Source: JAKAXS01 sp041940525 (GTDB lineage Bacteria > Pseudomonadota > Alphaproteobacteria > Rhizobiales > Hyphomicrobiaceae). Taken from it: a DNA stretch of 14,655 bases. The position numbers and the translations under genes are program-made. Each line of letters starts with the position of its first letter. Within the stretch, counting starts at the first letter, position 1. The stretch is from contig JBGTSB010000061.1 in assembly GCA_041940525.1 (NCBI GenBank), positions 1 to 14,655 of the forward strand, in the 5' to 3' direction. Positions 1-7,118 of the stretch are shown here, piece after piece. Below the pieces are notes generated by a model. The model did no database searches. It was not told the origin of the DNA and was given only the letters and a program-made list of their open reading frames with translations.

Positions 1-1383
1 GCGCTGGGCCGCGATGAAATAGGCGATGAGCTGAAAACGATCGCTGAAGAGATCAAGGACTATCTCGACATCCTGTCGTCGCGCCAGCGCATCATCGACA
101 TCGTCAAGGACGAGCTAACGTCCATCCGCGATGAGTTCGCCACGCCGCGCCAGACGGAGATCGTCGATATCGAAGGCGAGGTCGATGACGAAGACCTGAT
201 CGCCCGAGAAGATGTTGTCGTCACCGTCAGCCACAAGGGCTACATCAAGCGCGTGCCGCTCTCGACCTACCGGGCGCAGCGCCGCGGCGGCAAGGGCCGC
301 TCCGGCATGGCAACGCGCAACGAAGATTTTGTCACGCAGATCTTCATCACGTCGACGCACACGCCTGTTCTGTTCTTCTCATCGCGCGGCATGTGCTACC
401 GAATGAAAGTTTGGCGGCTGCCGTCGGCGACTCCGCAGGCTCTCGGCAAGGCGCTCGTCAACCTTCTTCCGTTGGCCGAAGGCGAAGTCATCACCTCCAT
501 TCTGCCGCTGCCTGAAGACAAGGAAACCTGGGGCAAACTGGAACTGATGTTCGCCACGCTGTCGGGTAACGTGCGCCGCAACGCGCTCACCGACTTCGAG
601 AACATCAACCGCAACGGCAAGATCGCGATGAAGCTCGACGAGGGCGACCGCATCGTCGCTGTCTCGATCTGCTCACCCGAAGATGACGTATTGCTCACGA
701 CAGCAAACGGACAATGCATCCGCTTCCTGGCCAAGGACGAAGTGCGCCTCTTCAAGGGCCGCGATAGCGATGGCGTACGCGGTATCCGTCTCGAGGACGG
801 CGACAAGATCATCTCCATGGCGATCTTGATGCACGTGGATGCCGTGCCCGCCGAGAGAACCGCCTATCTAAAGCAGGCCGCCGTCGCACGCCGCGCCAGC
901 GGCGAAGAGGTCGACGCCAATGGCAACGGCGCCGTGGACGCGGAGCCGGAGGAAGAAGAGGGCAGTGCCGACCTGACGCCGGAACGCTTCGCCGAGCTTG
1001 GCGGAAAGGAACAGTTTGTTCTCACGGTTTCTGAAAAAGGTTTCGGCAAGCGGTCATCTTCGTACGAATACCGCACCTCAGGCCGTGGTGGTAAAGGCAT
1101 CGTGGCGATGGTCGTCAACGATCGCAACGGCCGCCTGTGCGCCTCGTTCCCGATCGATACAAACGATCAAATCATGCTGGTGACGAACGGCGGCAAGCTG
1201 ATCCGCTGCCCAGTCCACGACATCCGCATTGCCGGCCGCAACACGCAAGGCGTCCGCATCTTCAAAACAGACGAGGATGAGCGCGTCGTAAGCGTTGAAC
1301 GCATCTCTGAAGACAGCGAAGACGACGCCGAGGTTCTAGATGATGAGCCCGGTGACGAAGAGGGCAGCGCTCCCGAAGCGTAA
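1..1383 (+). CDS. gyrA: DNA gyrase subunit A, C-terminal part (5' end outside window)
   Basis: This is the end of GyrA, the breakage-reunion subunit of DNA gyrase, which introduces negative supercoils. The window starts inside the coiled-coil/tower region (residues such as DELKTIAEEIKDYLDIL). The C-terminal beta-pinwheel that wraps DNA follows. The diagnostic GyrA box QRRGGKG lies at 277-297, and a degenerate later blade motif GRGGKG lies near 1082-1099. An acidic, low-complexity insertion of about 57 residues (about 835-1008, including EPEEEE) interrupts the pinwheel, and the protein ends in a very acidic tail (about 1310-1380). Insertions of this kind are common in alphaproteobacterial GyrA. 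The box separates GyrA from ParC, which lacks it in intact form. The stop is TAA at 1381. The gene converges on queC with only 6 bases between the stop codons. Confidence 0.96.
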   Translation, partial: ALGRDEIGDELKTIAEEIKDYLDILSSRQRIIDIVKDELTSIRDEFATPRQTEIVDIEGEVDDEDLIAREDVVVTVSHKGYIKRVPLSTYRAQRRGGKGRSGMATRNEDFVTQIFITSTHTPVLFFSSRGMCYRMKVWRLPSATPQALGKALVNLLPLAEGEVITSILPLPEDKETWGKLELMFATLSGNVRRNALTDFENINRNGKIAMKLDEGDRIVAVSICSPEDDVLLTTANGQCIRFLAKDEVRLFKGRDSDGVRGIRLEDGDKIISMAILMHVDAVPAERTAYLKQAAVARRASGEEVDANGNGAVDAEPEEEEGSADLTPERFAELGGKEQFVLTVSEKGFGKRSSSYEYRTSGRGGKGIVAMVVNDRNGRLCASFPIDTNDQIMLVTNGGKLIRCPVHDIRIAGRNTQGVRIFKTDEDERVVSVERISEDSEDDAEVLDDEPGDEEGSAPEA

Positions 1384-1389
1384 GTCGCG

Positions 1390-2100
1390 CTAGCCGACCG
1401 GAGCTTGGCTTTGCCAGCGCTGCCAGCCCTTAGCGCGGAGATCGCAAGCCGGGCAGGTGCCACAGCCGTAGCCCCACGGATGGCGGTGTTCGCGTGAGCC
1501 CAGGTAACAGGTGTGCGTGTCCTCCACGATCAGCGAGACGAGGGCGTCTCCGCCGGTTTCCTCGGCCAAGGCCCATGTCGCGGCCTTGTCGATGAACATC
1601 AACGGTGTGTGGATGGTGACGGGCTTGTCCATGCCCAGCGAGATGGCCGATTGGAGCTGGTCCAACGTCGCGCGGCGGCAATCTGGGTAGCCGGAAAAGT
1701 CGGTTTCGCACATGCCGCCGACGAGGTCTTGGATGCCGCGCCGGTAAGCCAGCGCCGCTCCATACGTGAGAAACAGCAAATTGCGGCCTGGAACAAACGT
1801 TGTCGGGAGCCCGGCGTCGGAGACCGTGATCGCCGCCTCCCGGGTGAGGGCCGTATCGCTGATCTGGCTCAGGGCTGGCAGTGACAGCACCGTATCTTCG
1901 CCAAGGCGGCCAGCGAAATCTCCGATTTTCTCCAAACCTCGCAGAACCGTCTCGCGCTGTTCCAGCTCAATGCGATGGCGCTGGCCGTAGTCGAAGCCAA
2001 TCGTCTCAACTAGCTCAAAACGCTTCAGAGCCCAGGCCAGACAGACGGTGGAGTCCTGGCCGCCGGAGAACAAAACCAGCGCAGCGGGCGCACGCTCCAA
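1390..2100 (-). CDS. queC: 7-cyano-7-deazaguanine (preQ0) synthase QueC
   Basis: QueC is an ATP-dependent cytosolic enzyme that converts 7-carboxy-7-deazaguanine to preQ0 in queuosine biosynthesis. The 236-residue product has the PP-loop SGGQDST at residues 12-18 and the family zinc site near the C-terminus: Cys198, Cys213, Cys216 and Cys219 (CGTCPAC). The longer spacing after the first cysteine (x14) fits the alphaproteobacterial form. The start is TTG at 2100: it follows an AGGGGA Shine-Dalgarno with a 6-base spacer, and an in-frame TGA lies a few codons upstream, so no longer start exists. No other queuosine gene (queD, queE, folE) is adjacent. It is divergent from eno and convergent with gyrA. 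Confidence 0.95.
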   Translation of the reverse strand: MERAPAALVLFSGGQDSTVCLAWALKRFELVETIGFDYGQRHRIELEQRETVLRGLEKIGDFAGRLGEDTVLSLPALSQISDTALTREAAITVSDAGLPTTFVPGRNLLFLTYGAALAYRRGIQDLVGGMCETDFSGYPDCRRATLDQLQSAISLGMDKPVTIHTPLMFIDKAATWALAEETGGDALVSLIVEDTHTCYLGSREHRHPWGYGCGTCPACDLRAKGWQRWQSQAPVG

Positions 2101-2168
2101 ATCAAATCCCCTGTTCTTTCAGCCACCCCATCCATCAGCCAACAAATTGGTGCGTCCTGGGGCCGCAT

Positions 2169-2196
2169 TTGGCCTAGCCACTTGGGGCCCTATGAC
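2169..2196 (+). promoter_or_regulatory. Possible sigma70-type promoter of eno
   Basis: In the 158-base gap between queC and eno, TTGGCC (2169-2174) and TATGAC (2191-2196) are separated by 16 bases, about 60 bases before the eno start. This resembles alphaproteobacterial housekeeping promoters, where the TTG of the -35 is the most conserved part. The match is weak and was found by eye. Confidence 0.3.
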
Positions 2197-2258
2197 GCTA
2201 GAAACGCCACAGACGTTCGCCCTAAGCCGAACCATAAAGCATGAATTGAGGATGCACC

Positions 2259-3548
2259 ATGACCGCCATCATCGACATTATTGGCCGCGAAATTTTGGAT
2301 AGCCGCGGTAACCCAACCGTCGAAGTGGATGTGGTTCTGGAAGACGGCAGCATGGGCCGCGCAGCGGTGCCTTCGGGCGCATCGACTGGAGCCTATGAGG
2401 CGGTAGAACTGCGCGACGGCGACGAGGGCCGCTACCTCGGCAAGGGCGTGACCAAGGCAGTCGACGCCGTGAACACCGAAATCTTTGACACTCTCGCTGG
2501 CATGGACGCGGAAGACCAGCGCGGCATCGACGCGGCACTGATCGCGTTGGATGGAACCAAAAACAAGGCACGGCTCGGCGCTAACGCCATTCTCGGCGTC
2601 TCATTGGCAACCGCGAAGGCGGCAGCCGAAGCGAGCGGACTGGCGCTCTACCGCTACGTCGGCGGGGCAACCGCCCATGTACTGCCAGTTCCGATGATGA
2701 ACATCATCAACGGTGGCGCTCACGCTGATAACCCGATCGATATCCAAGAATTCATGATCATGCCTGTCTCCGCATCTTCAGGTGCCGAGAGTGTGCGCAT
2801 CGGCGCGGAAATCTTCCACACCTTGAAGAAGAGCCTGAAAGACGCTGGCCACAACACCGGCATCGGCGACGAGGGCGGCTTCGCACCAGGTCTCAAGTCT
2901 GCCGATGAGGCGCTGGGCTTCATTATGAAAGCCATCGAGGCCGCTGGCTATAAGCCAGGCGACGACGTGATGTTGGCGCTCGATTGCGCCTCAACCGAAT
3001 TCTACAAGGGCGGCAAGTATGAATTGGCGGGCGAAGGCAAGTCGCTCGACAGTGCCGCCATGGCGAAATACCTGGAAGACCTCGTCAGCCGCTATCCGAT
3101 CATCTCGATTGAAGACGGCATGGGTGAAGACGATTGGGACGGCTGGAAGGCCCTCACGGAGTTGATAGGCAACCGTTGTCAGCTCGTCGGCGACGACCTG
3201 TTCGTCACCAACACCGAACGCCTCGCCGACGGCATCCGTAAAGGCGTTGCCAACTCGATCCTGGTAAAGGTCAACCAGATTGGCTCGCTGACTGAGACGC
3301 TGGACGCCGTGGCGATGGCACAGAGAGCCGGATACGCGGCCGTTATGTCTCACCGTTCCGGCGAAACCGAGGACTCGACGATCGCCGATTTGGCAGTCGC
3401 CACGAACTGCGGGCAGATTAAGACGGGCTCGCTGTCACGGTCGGACCGGCTGGCAAAGTATAACCAACTCATCCGCATAGAGGGTGAGCTGGGCGATACG
3501 GCGCTGTATGCCGGCAAGTCCGTAATCCGGGGCTCTGGGCTGGCGTAA
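2259..3548 (+). CDS. eno: Enolase (phosphopyruvate hydratase)
   Basis: Enolase interconverts 2-phosphoglycerate and phosphoenolpyruvate in glycolysis and gluconeogenesis. The 429-residue product has full family length. Visible key residues are the SGASTG loop (39-44), His155 in GGAHADN, Glu205 in GDEGGF, the magnesium ligands Asp242, Glu285 (SIEDG) and Asp312 (GDDLFVTN), the catalytic Lys337 in the signature ILVKVNQIGSLTE, the SHRSGET motif (364-370) and Lys388. The ATG at 2259 follows GAGGA with a 6-base spacer, so the start is secure. Placement just upstream of ftsB and the pdh E1 genes is the usual alphaproteobacterial order. Nothing in the sequence suggests loss of activity. Confidence 0.98.
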   Translation: MTAIIDIIGREILDSRGNPTVEVDVVLEDGSMGRAAVPSGASTGAYEAVELRDGDEGRYLGKGVTKAVDAVNTEIFDTLAGMDAEDQRGIDAALIALDGTKNKARLGANAILGVSLATAKAAAEASGLALYRYVGGATAHVLPVPMMNIINGGAHADNPIDIQEFMIMPVSASSGAESVRIGAEIFHTLKKSLKDAGHNTGIGDEGGFAPGLKSADEALGFIMKAIEAAGYKPGDDVMLALDCASTEFYKGGKYELAGEGKSLDSAAMAKYLEDLVSRYPIISIEDGMGEDDWDGWKALTELIGNRCQLVGDDLFVTNTERLADGIRKGVANSILVKVNQIGSLTETLDAVAMAQRAGYAAVMSHRSGETEDSTIADLAVATNCGQIKTGSLSRSDRLAKYNQLIRIEGELGDTALYAGKSVIRGSGLA

Positions 3549-3559
3549 ACGCAAGATTT

Positions 3560-3573
3560 GAGCCCTCAGGCTC
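3560..3573 (+). terminator. Weak hairpin just after eno
   Basis: GAGCC and GGCTC form a 5-bp stem with a CTCA loop, 12 bases after the eno stop. The AT-rich tail that follows (GCTAATTGAATTAAT) lacks a proper T run. It may be a poor terminator or an mRNA 3'-end stabiliser. Confidence 0.3.
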
Positions 3574-3583
3574 GCTAATTGAA

Positions 3584-3636
3584 TTAATATTGCGTTATAA
3601 GCTACAGTAATCACGGCACATTTTACGCAACTTTAA
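3584..3636 (+). promoter_or_regulatory. Two near-consensus CtrA-like boxes upstream of ftsB
   Basis: The alphaproteobacterial cell-cycle regulator CtrA binds TTAA-N7-TTAA(C). Two sites here match 7 of 8 defined bases: TTAA-N7-TTAT at 3584-3598 and TTTA-N7-TTAA at 3622-3636. Both lie in the AT-rich spacer before the division gene ftsB. The AT content raises the odds of chance matches, so this is suggestive only. Confidence 0.3.
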
Positions 3637-3637
3637 G

Positions 3638-3660
3638 CCCGGTCAGGTAGTCTGGCCGGG
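3638..3660 (+). other. Stable hairpin directly upstream of the ftsB ribosome binding site
   Basis: CCCGGTCAG (3638-3646) pairs with CTGGCCGGG (3652-3660) through nine positions, one of them a G-T wobble, around a 5-base loop. The following TATTT is a poor T tract. Only 14 bases separate the hairpin from the ftsB GTG, too few for a promoter. If it terminates eno transcripts it must therefore also attenuate ftsB. It may instead act as a 5'-UTR structure. Confidence 0.6.
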
Positions 3661-3674
3661 TATTTGGAAGTTGT

Positions 3675-4010
3675 GTGAGTATCGTTGTGTTGCGTAAGCC
3701 CAAAACCGCCCGGCGGCCGAAGGCTGGCCAGGTTCTGGTCGTGCTCTTCTGTTTCGGTCTGATGTCCTACTTCGGTCATCACGGCATTCATGGCCGTTAT
3801 GGCCTTGAAACGCGGACACGGCTCATGGAGCGGTCCGAACTTCTGGCGTTCGAGGCCCGCAGCCTTGAGGCCATACGCTCAAAGCTGAAGCGTGATGTCG
3901 CTCTGCTGTCACCCGCAAAACCTCATCCCGATTTGGTCGAGGAAGCCGCTCGCGACGTGCTGGGTTTCGTCAAGAAAGACGAGATCGTAATCCTTCGCAC
4001 GGCCCTCTAA
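3675..4010 (+). CDS. ftsB: Cell division protein FtsB/DivIC family
   Basis: FtsB is a bitopic inner-membrane septum protein that works with FtsL and FtsQ to activate septal peptidoglycan synthesis. The 111-residue product has a short basic cytoplasmic N-terminus (RKPKTARRPK), one membrane segment at about residues 20-38, and a periplasmic coiled coil (about 45-75). It ends with the family motif in which a conserved Pro-Asp-x-x-x-E-x-A-R/R-x-x-L-G pattern (HPDLVEEAARDVLGF) precedes KDEIVIL. The start is GTG at 3675, with GGAAG four bases upstream. It sits downstream of eno as in most Alphaproteobacteria, and probably shares transcription with it, modulated by the intervening hairpin. Sequence divergence is normal for this fast-evolving family. 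Confidence 0.88.
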   Translation: MSIVVLRKPKTARRPKAGQVLVVLFCFGLMSYFGHHGIHGRYGLETRTRLMERSELLAFEARSLEAIRSKLKRDVALLSPAKPHPDLVEEAARDVLGFVKKDEIVILRTAL

Positions 4011-4020
4011 GACCTGATGG

Positions 4021-4056
4021 TGCAGCGCAAAAGCGCATCCGGCTGCAATCTTTTTT
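4021..4056 (+). terminator. Probable intrinsic terminator after ftsB
   Basis: TGCAGC (4021-4026) pairs with GCTGCA (4042-4047). The enclosed bases include the smaller alternative hairpin GCGC-AAAA-GCGC. A run of six T (4051-4056) follows after ATC. It lies 11 bases after the ftsB stop and would separate the eno-ftsB unit from the E1 genes. The stem is short, so efficiency is uncertain. Confidence 0.55.
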
Positions 4057-4156
4057 AGACAGAAATCACCGTCTCATCCCTAGCGGCGTCTTATTGCCCA
4101 CGTGTAGTCTGCTGGCAGATGTGCGCCCAACGGCGCGACGCCATGAGGACGATGGT

Positions 4157-5104
4157 TTGGCAGAAACGGATTTGACGCCGGAAGAGGTCCTGCACCTGCT
4201 CCGCCAAATGCTTCTGATCCGCCGCTTCGAGGAGCGCGCCGGGCAATTGTACGCCATGGGCCATATCCACGGCTTCTGTCACCTCTGCATTGGCCGGGAA
4301 GCGGTCATCGTCGGTCTGGCAGCGGCTGCCAAACGAGGCGACCAGATCATCACCTCGCACCGCTGCCACGGGCATGCACTGGCACAAGGCTGTGATCCGA
4401 AGGCCGTCATGGCGGAGCTGCTGGGTCGCGAAACCGGCCTCAACGGCGGAAAGGCTGGCTCGCTTCATTTGCTGGCTCCCGAACAGGGCTTCTACGGTGG
4501 CCACGGCGTCGTTGGCGCGCCGGTCTCGCTTGCTGCCGGGCTGGCCTTCGCCAACCAATACCGGAGCGAGCGGCGCGTCACCATCTGTACGGTTGGCCAG
4601 GGCGCGGCGGACCAGGGTCAAGTCTACGAAACATTCAACATTGCCGCGCGCAAGCGCCTCCCGGTCGTGTTCGTCTTCGACAACGACACGGGAGAGGCAA
4701 CGTCGGGGCCCGGCAGCCTTCATCAGCGCGGGGCCGTCTTCGGGATCGAAGGCAGCTTCATCGAAGGCCTGGACCCGCTACAGGTATTAGCAAAGGGCAA
4801 GGAGGCCATCGATCGCGCCCGCAATGGCGCAGGCCCCACCATCATAGAAGCGCTAACGTATCCGTTTCGGGGCCACGCCAACCCAGACGCTGGAAATACA
4901 AAAGGCAAGGCGCGCACGCTGGAGGAGATCGACCCCATTGCCCATATGAAGCGTAAGATCATCGAAAATGGCTGGAGCGATGAAGACGCGATCAAGACCA
5001 TCGACCGGGAGTTGCGCGCCTTGGTGCGCGAGGCCGCGGCCCATGCACAATCGGCTGCGTTCCCAGTCGCGGCGAGCCTCACAAGGAACGTAACAGCGGC
5101 ATGA
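4157..5104 (+). CDS. pdhA: Pyruvate dehydrogenase E1 alpha homologue, probable pseudoenzyme
   Basis: The frame is homologous over its whole length to PDH E1 alpha, the thiamine-diphosphate (ThDP) subunit that decarboxylates pyruvate. Retained landmarks are LLIRRFEERAGQLY, GFCHLCIGREA, GGHGVVGAPV and DQGQVYETFN. The cofactor site is altered. The invariant GDG is GQG (Gln codon 4598-4600), and the paired NN 29 residues later is ND (Asp codon 4685-4687), so both Mg2+-ligand positions differ. The YR.HGH tyrosine that contacts diphosphate is His (4358-4360). The SMSDP regulatory loop is replaced (RGHANPD, near 4868-4888), and the usual C-terminal ELYTDI tail is absent. I favour TTG at 4157, with GAGG eight bases upstream; in-frame TTG at 4094 and GTG at 4121 have no clear ribosome site. 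The TGA overlaps the next ATG (ATGA), implying translational coupling. Catalysis by the normal mechanism looks unlikely, but the frame is intact. Confidence 0.88.
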   Translation: MAETDLTPEEVLHLLRQMLLIRRFEERAGQLYAMGHIHGFCHLCIGREAVIVGLAAAAKRGDQIITSHRCHGHALAQGCDPKAVMAELLGRETGLNGGKAGSLHLLAPEQGFYGGHGVVGAPVSLAAGLAFANQYRSERRVTICTVGQGAADQGQVYETFNIAARKRLPVVFVFDNDTGEATSGPGSLHQRGAVFGIEGSFIEGLDPLQVLAKGKEAIDRARNGAGPTIIEALTYPFRGHANPDAGNTKGKARTLEEIDPIAHMKRKIIENGWSDEDAIKTIDRELRALVREAAAHAQSAAFPVAASLTRNVTAA

Positions 5105-6474
5105 TGTCAGCAACGCGCGAGACAAGCAGCCCGGAACGCGATGACGTACAGGATGTCGTCATGCCGGCGCTGTCGCGCGCAAAACCGGCAGCGGCAATCG
5201 TGCGCTGGCTAGCCGCCGAAGGCGAAGCCGTCGAAGAGGGAGACGTCCTGGCCGAAGTGGCGGCGGGCAACGTAACCATGGAAGTGGAAGCCGCCTGCGC
5301 GGGCATTCTCGTCACAATCGTCTCCCCAGCCGATACGGACGCTAAGATCAACGCCGGAACAGTCATCGCGCGCATTGCTACCCAAGAGGACGACGACGAA
5401 ACGCAGCCGGCAGCCGGGCAAGCAGGAACCGGCGAAGCATCAAGCGCAAACACGCGAACCCAAGCTGATAGCGCCAGCATGCCCGGTAGTGACGTGACCT
5501 ATGCTGATGCCTTGAAGGCAGCTCTTACCGCCCAGATGCTCAAAGATGATCGCGTCTTCGTCATCGGCGAAGGGGTCGCGGGAAGCGAACGTGCTTCGCC
5601 GGTTGTGCAAGGTCTCGTCGACGCCTTTGGCACCAAGCGCGTTGTCGAGACGCCGATCATACCCCACGCCATGACGGGACTTGCCGCCGGAGCGGCCATG
5701 GCCGGACTGAAGCCAGTCGTGGAGTTCATGGCATGGTCGTTAGCGCTTCAGGCCATCGATCCCATCGTCTCGACGGCCGCGAAGACGCGGTATCGATCTG
5801 GCGGAGAACTCGGGCTGCCGATGGTTCTGCGCGCCCGCAACGGCCGCTGGCCAGGCACCGGCCCAATGCACAGCGTCAGCCTCGCGGCTTGGTTTGCGCA
5901 CATCCCCGGGCTGAAAGTCGTTGCCCCAGCCACCCCGGCCTGTGCCAAGGGCCTGATGCACGCGGCCATCGAAGATCCAGATCCTGTTATTATTCTGGAA
6001 GCTGACTCACTCTACGAAACAGCCGGGCATGTCCCCGACGATGAAGGCTGGACCGTTCCGATCGGCAAAGCCCGTGTTGCAAGAGAAGGCCGAGACATCA
6101 CTCTGATTGCCTACAGCTCCGGTGTTGCTGAAGCCCTAGGAGCAGCGAGTGCGCTGGCAACGAAGGGCATTGAGGCAGAGGTGATAGACCTGCGCTCGCT
6201 GCGTCCGCTGGACCGGACAGCGATCGAAACCTCGGTAAAGAAAACCGGCCGCCTGCTGTGCCTTGACGAAGGTTGGCCCTGCTGCTCGATCGCGGCTGAA
6301 GTCTGCGCGCATGTGGCCGGTCATTGCTTTGCAGACCTCAAGAGCGGGCCTGTGCGGATGACTGCCGCAGACACGCCCGTGCCCGCAGCGCCGAACTTGG
6401 AGCAGCTGATCTGGGCGGCGGCGGGCGACGTCGCCGCGCGCGCCCTGAAGCTGATGGAATCACCCCCAGCGTGA
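5101..6474 (+). CDS. pdhB: Pyruvate dehydrogenase E1 beta homologue with degenerate lipoyl domain, probable pseudoenzyme
   Basis: This 457-residue protein has an N-terminal lipoyl-type domain (about residues 17-95), an Ala/Glu/Thr-rich linker (about 96-130) and an E1 beta module (about 132-450), the architecture of alphaproteobacterial PdhB. The lipoyl fold is recognisable (MPALS, GDVLAEV, VTMEVEA). However, the lysine of the canonical ETDKATME, which carries lipoate, is Asn57 (codon 5269-5271). In the E1 beta module the canonical TPI-x-E-H motif, whose Glu activates ThDP (Glu59 of the human mature subunit), reads TPIIPH: Pro188 (codon 5662-5664). GEEVAE is GEGVAG, and the phenylalanine near the ThDP pyrimidine is Leu214. 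The His of the AAQHSQ motif is kept (PMHSVS). The ATG overlaps the upstream stop, and a second ATG follows immediately. E2 (pdhC) should come next but does not. The frame is full length without stops. Its role is unknown; a regulatory or structural pseudoenzyme is an inference. Confidence 0.9.
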   Translation: MMSATRETSSPERDDVQDVVMPALSRAKPAAAIVRWLAAEGEAVEEGDVLAEVAAGNVTMEVEAACAGILVTIVSPADTDAKINAGTVIARIATQEDDDETQPAAGQAGTGEASSANTRTQADSASMPGSDVTYADALKAALTAQMLKDDRVFVIGEGVAGSERASPVVQGLVDAFGTKRVVETPIIPHAMTGLAAGAAMAGLKPVVEFMAWSLALQAIDPIVSTAAKTRYRSGGELGLPMVLRARNGRWPGTGPMHSVSLAAWFAHIPGLKVVAPATPACAKGLMHAAIEDPDPVIILEADSLYETAGHVPDDEGWTVPIGKARVAREGRDITLIAYSSGVAEALGAASALATKGIEAEVIDLRSLRPLDRTAIETSVKKTGRLLCLDEGWPCCSIAAEVCAHVAGHCFADLKSGPVRMTAADTPVPAAPNLEQLIWAAAGDVAARALKLMESPPA

Positions 6475-6528
6475 ACGATGGCTTTCCACAGATTCGTGCG
6501 CGTCAAGTCATGCGATGCACAGAATTGA

Positions 6529-6577
6529 GGGGGGCGCCGGGTTGTTCGCGACTCGAGCTGCGCAGAGACTGCCCCCC
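6529..6577 (+). repeat. G6C/GC6 inverted repeat in the spacer after the E1 beta gene
   Basis: GGGGGGC (6529-6535) is exactly complementary to GCCCCCC (6571-6577), with a 35-base interior that includes the palindromes CTCGAG and CTGCGCAG. No T tract follows, so it is a poor terminator candidate. It lies 55 bases after the E1 beta stop and before the first lipoprotein gene. Confidence 0.45.
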
Positions 6578-6615
6578 AATGTAGCGTCTCGTTTGATTCG
6601 GTTTCGAGGTTTGAA

Positions 6616-6981
6616 ATGCAAAAATTCGTTCAATTGATTGCCGTAGCATCGGCTGCCGTCATGATCACCGGCTGCTCGGCCGACGGCACTTTGACCGGCA
6701 TCACAACGGCATCTATCAACGGCGAGCAGGCGAAAGCCAATCCCGCCTGTGTCCAGCTGGCTCAACAGATCGATAGGCTGCGCCATGAGGGCGTGGCGGT
6801 TAAGATTGAGAAGGCCGCGGCCGGACAATACAAGATGAGCAAGCCAGACCTTCTCAAGGCTGACGAGCTGACCAAGGCCAACGCCGAGTTCAAAATGCAG
6901 TGCGTGCCGAAGCCGCTTCAAGCCGCCGTCGGCGCTGCGGATACGTCTCAGGCGGCAGTTGCGCCACAGACCAAACAGTGA
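6616..6981 (+). CDS. Small lipoprotein of unknown function (paralogue 1)
   Basis: The 121-residue product begins with a typical lipoprotein signal: basic MQK, a hydrophobic stretch, and the lipobox ITGC with Cys20 as lipidation site. The mature part is mostly polar and predicted helical, with two further cysteines (Cys45 and Cys96) and an Ala/Gln-rich tail. ATG 6616 is preceded by GAGG with a 6-base spacer. I do not recognise a named family. It matches the next gene product in size class, lipobox, cysteine spacing (51 residues) and the register of L/I, I/L, L, G, I/V, E and G positions between the cysteines, so the two look like tandem duplicates. It occupies the place where pdhC and lpd stand in related genomes. 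A periplasm-facing, disulfide-containing lipoprotein is an inference. Confidence 0.82.
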   Translation: MQKFVQLIAVASAAVMITGCSADGTLTGITTASINGEQAKANPACVQLAQQIDRLRHEGVAVKIEKAAAGQYKMSKPDLLKADELTKANAEFKMQCVPKPLQAAVGAADTSQAAVAPQTKQ

Positions 6982-7118
6982 TCCAGGGCGCCGCTTCGTA
7001 GGCCCAAAGGTGGGTAGTGAGGCAACATCGCCACACCTAATCGTCGATGGGGTTGCAGTGTGGCGCGCCGTATGTTCAATGAGTGTGATGGTATCACCTG
7101 CAGTGCTGGAGGGCGCGC

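Noticed and set aside
835..1008. Acidic insertion in the GyrA C-terminal domain as a novel feature
   Set aside because: Comparable insertions and acidic tails occur widely in alphaproteobacterial GyrA, so it is described in the feature only.
4091..4723. Reverse-strand open frame opposite the E1 alpha gene
   Set aside because: Shadow of a strongly homologous forward gene, with no recognisable protein features.
4157..6474. Idea that the altered E1 residues are sequencing errors or that the genes are broken pseudogenes
   Set aside because: Gln for Asp and Pro for Glu each need at least two base changes. Both frames are complete, without stops or frameshifts, and remain overlapped.
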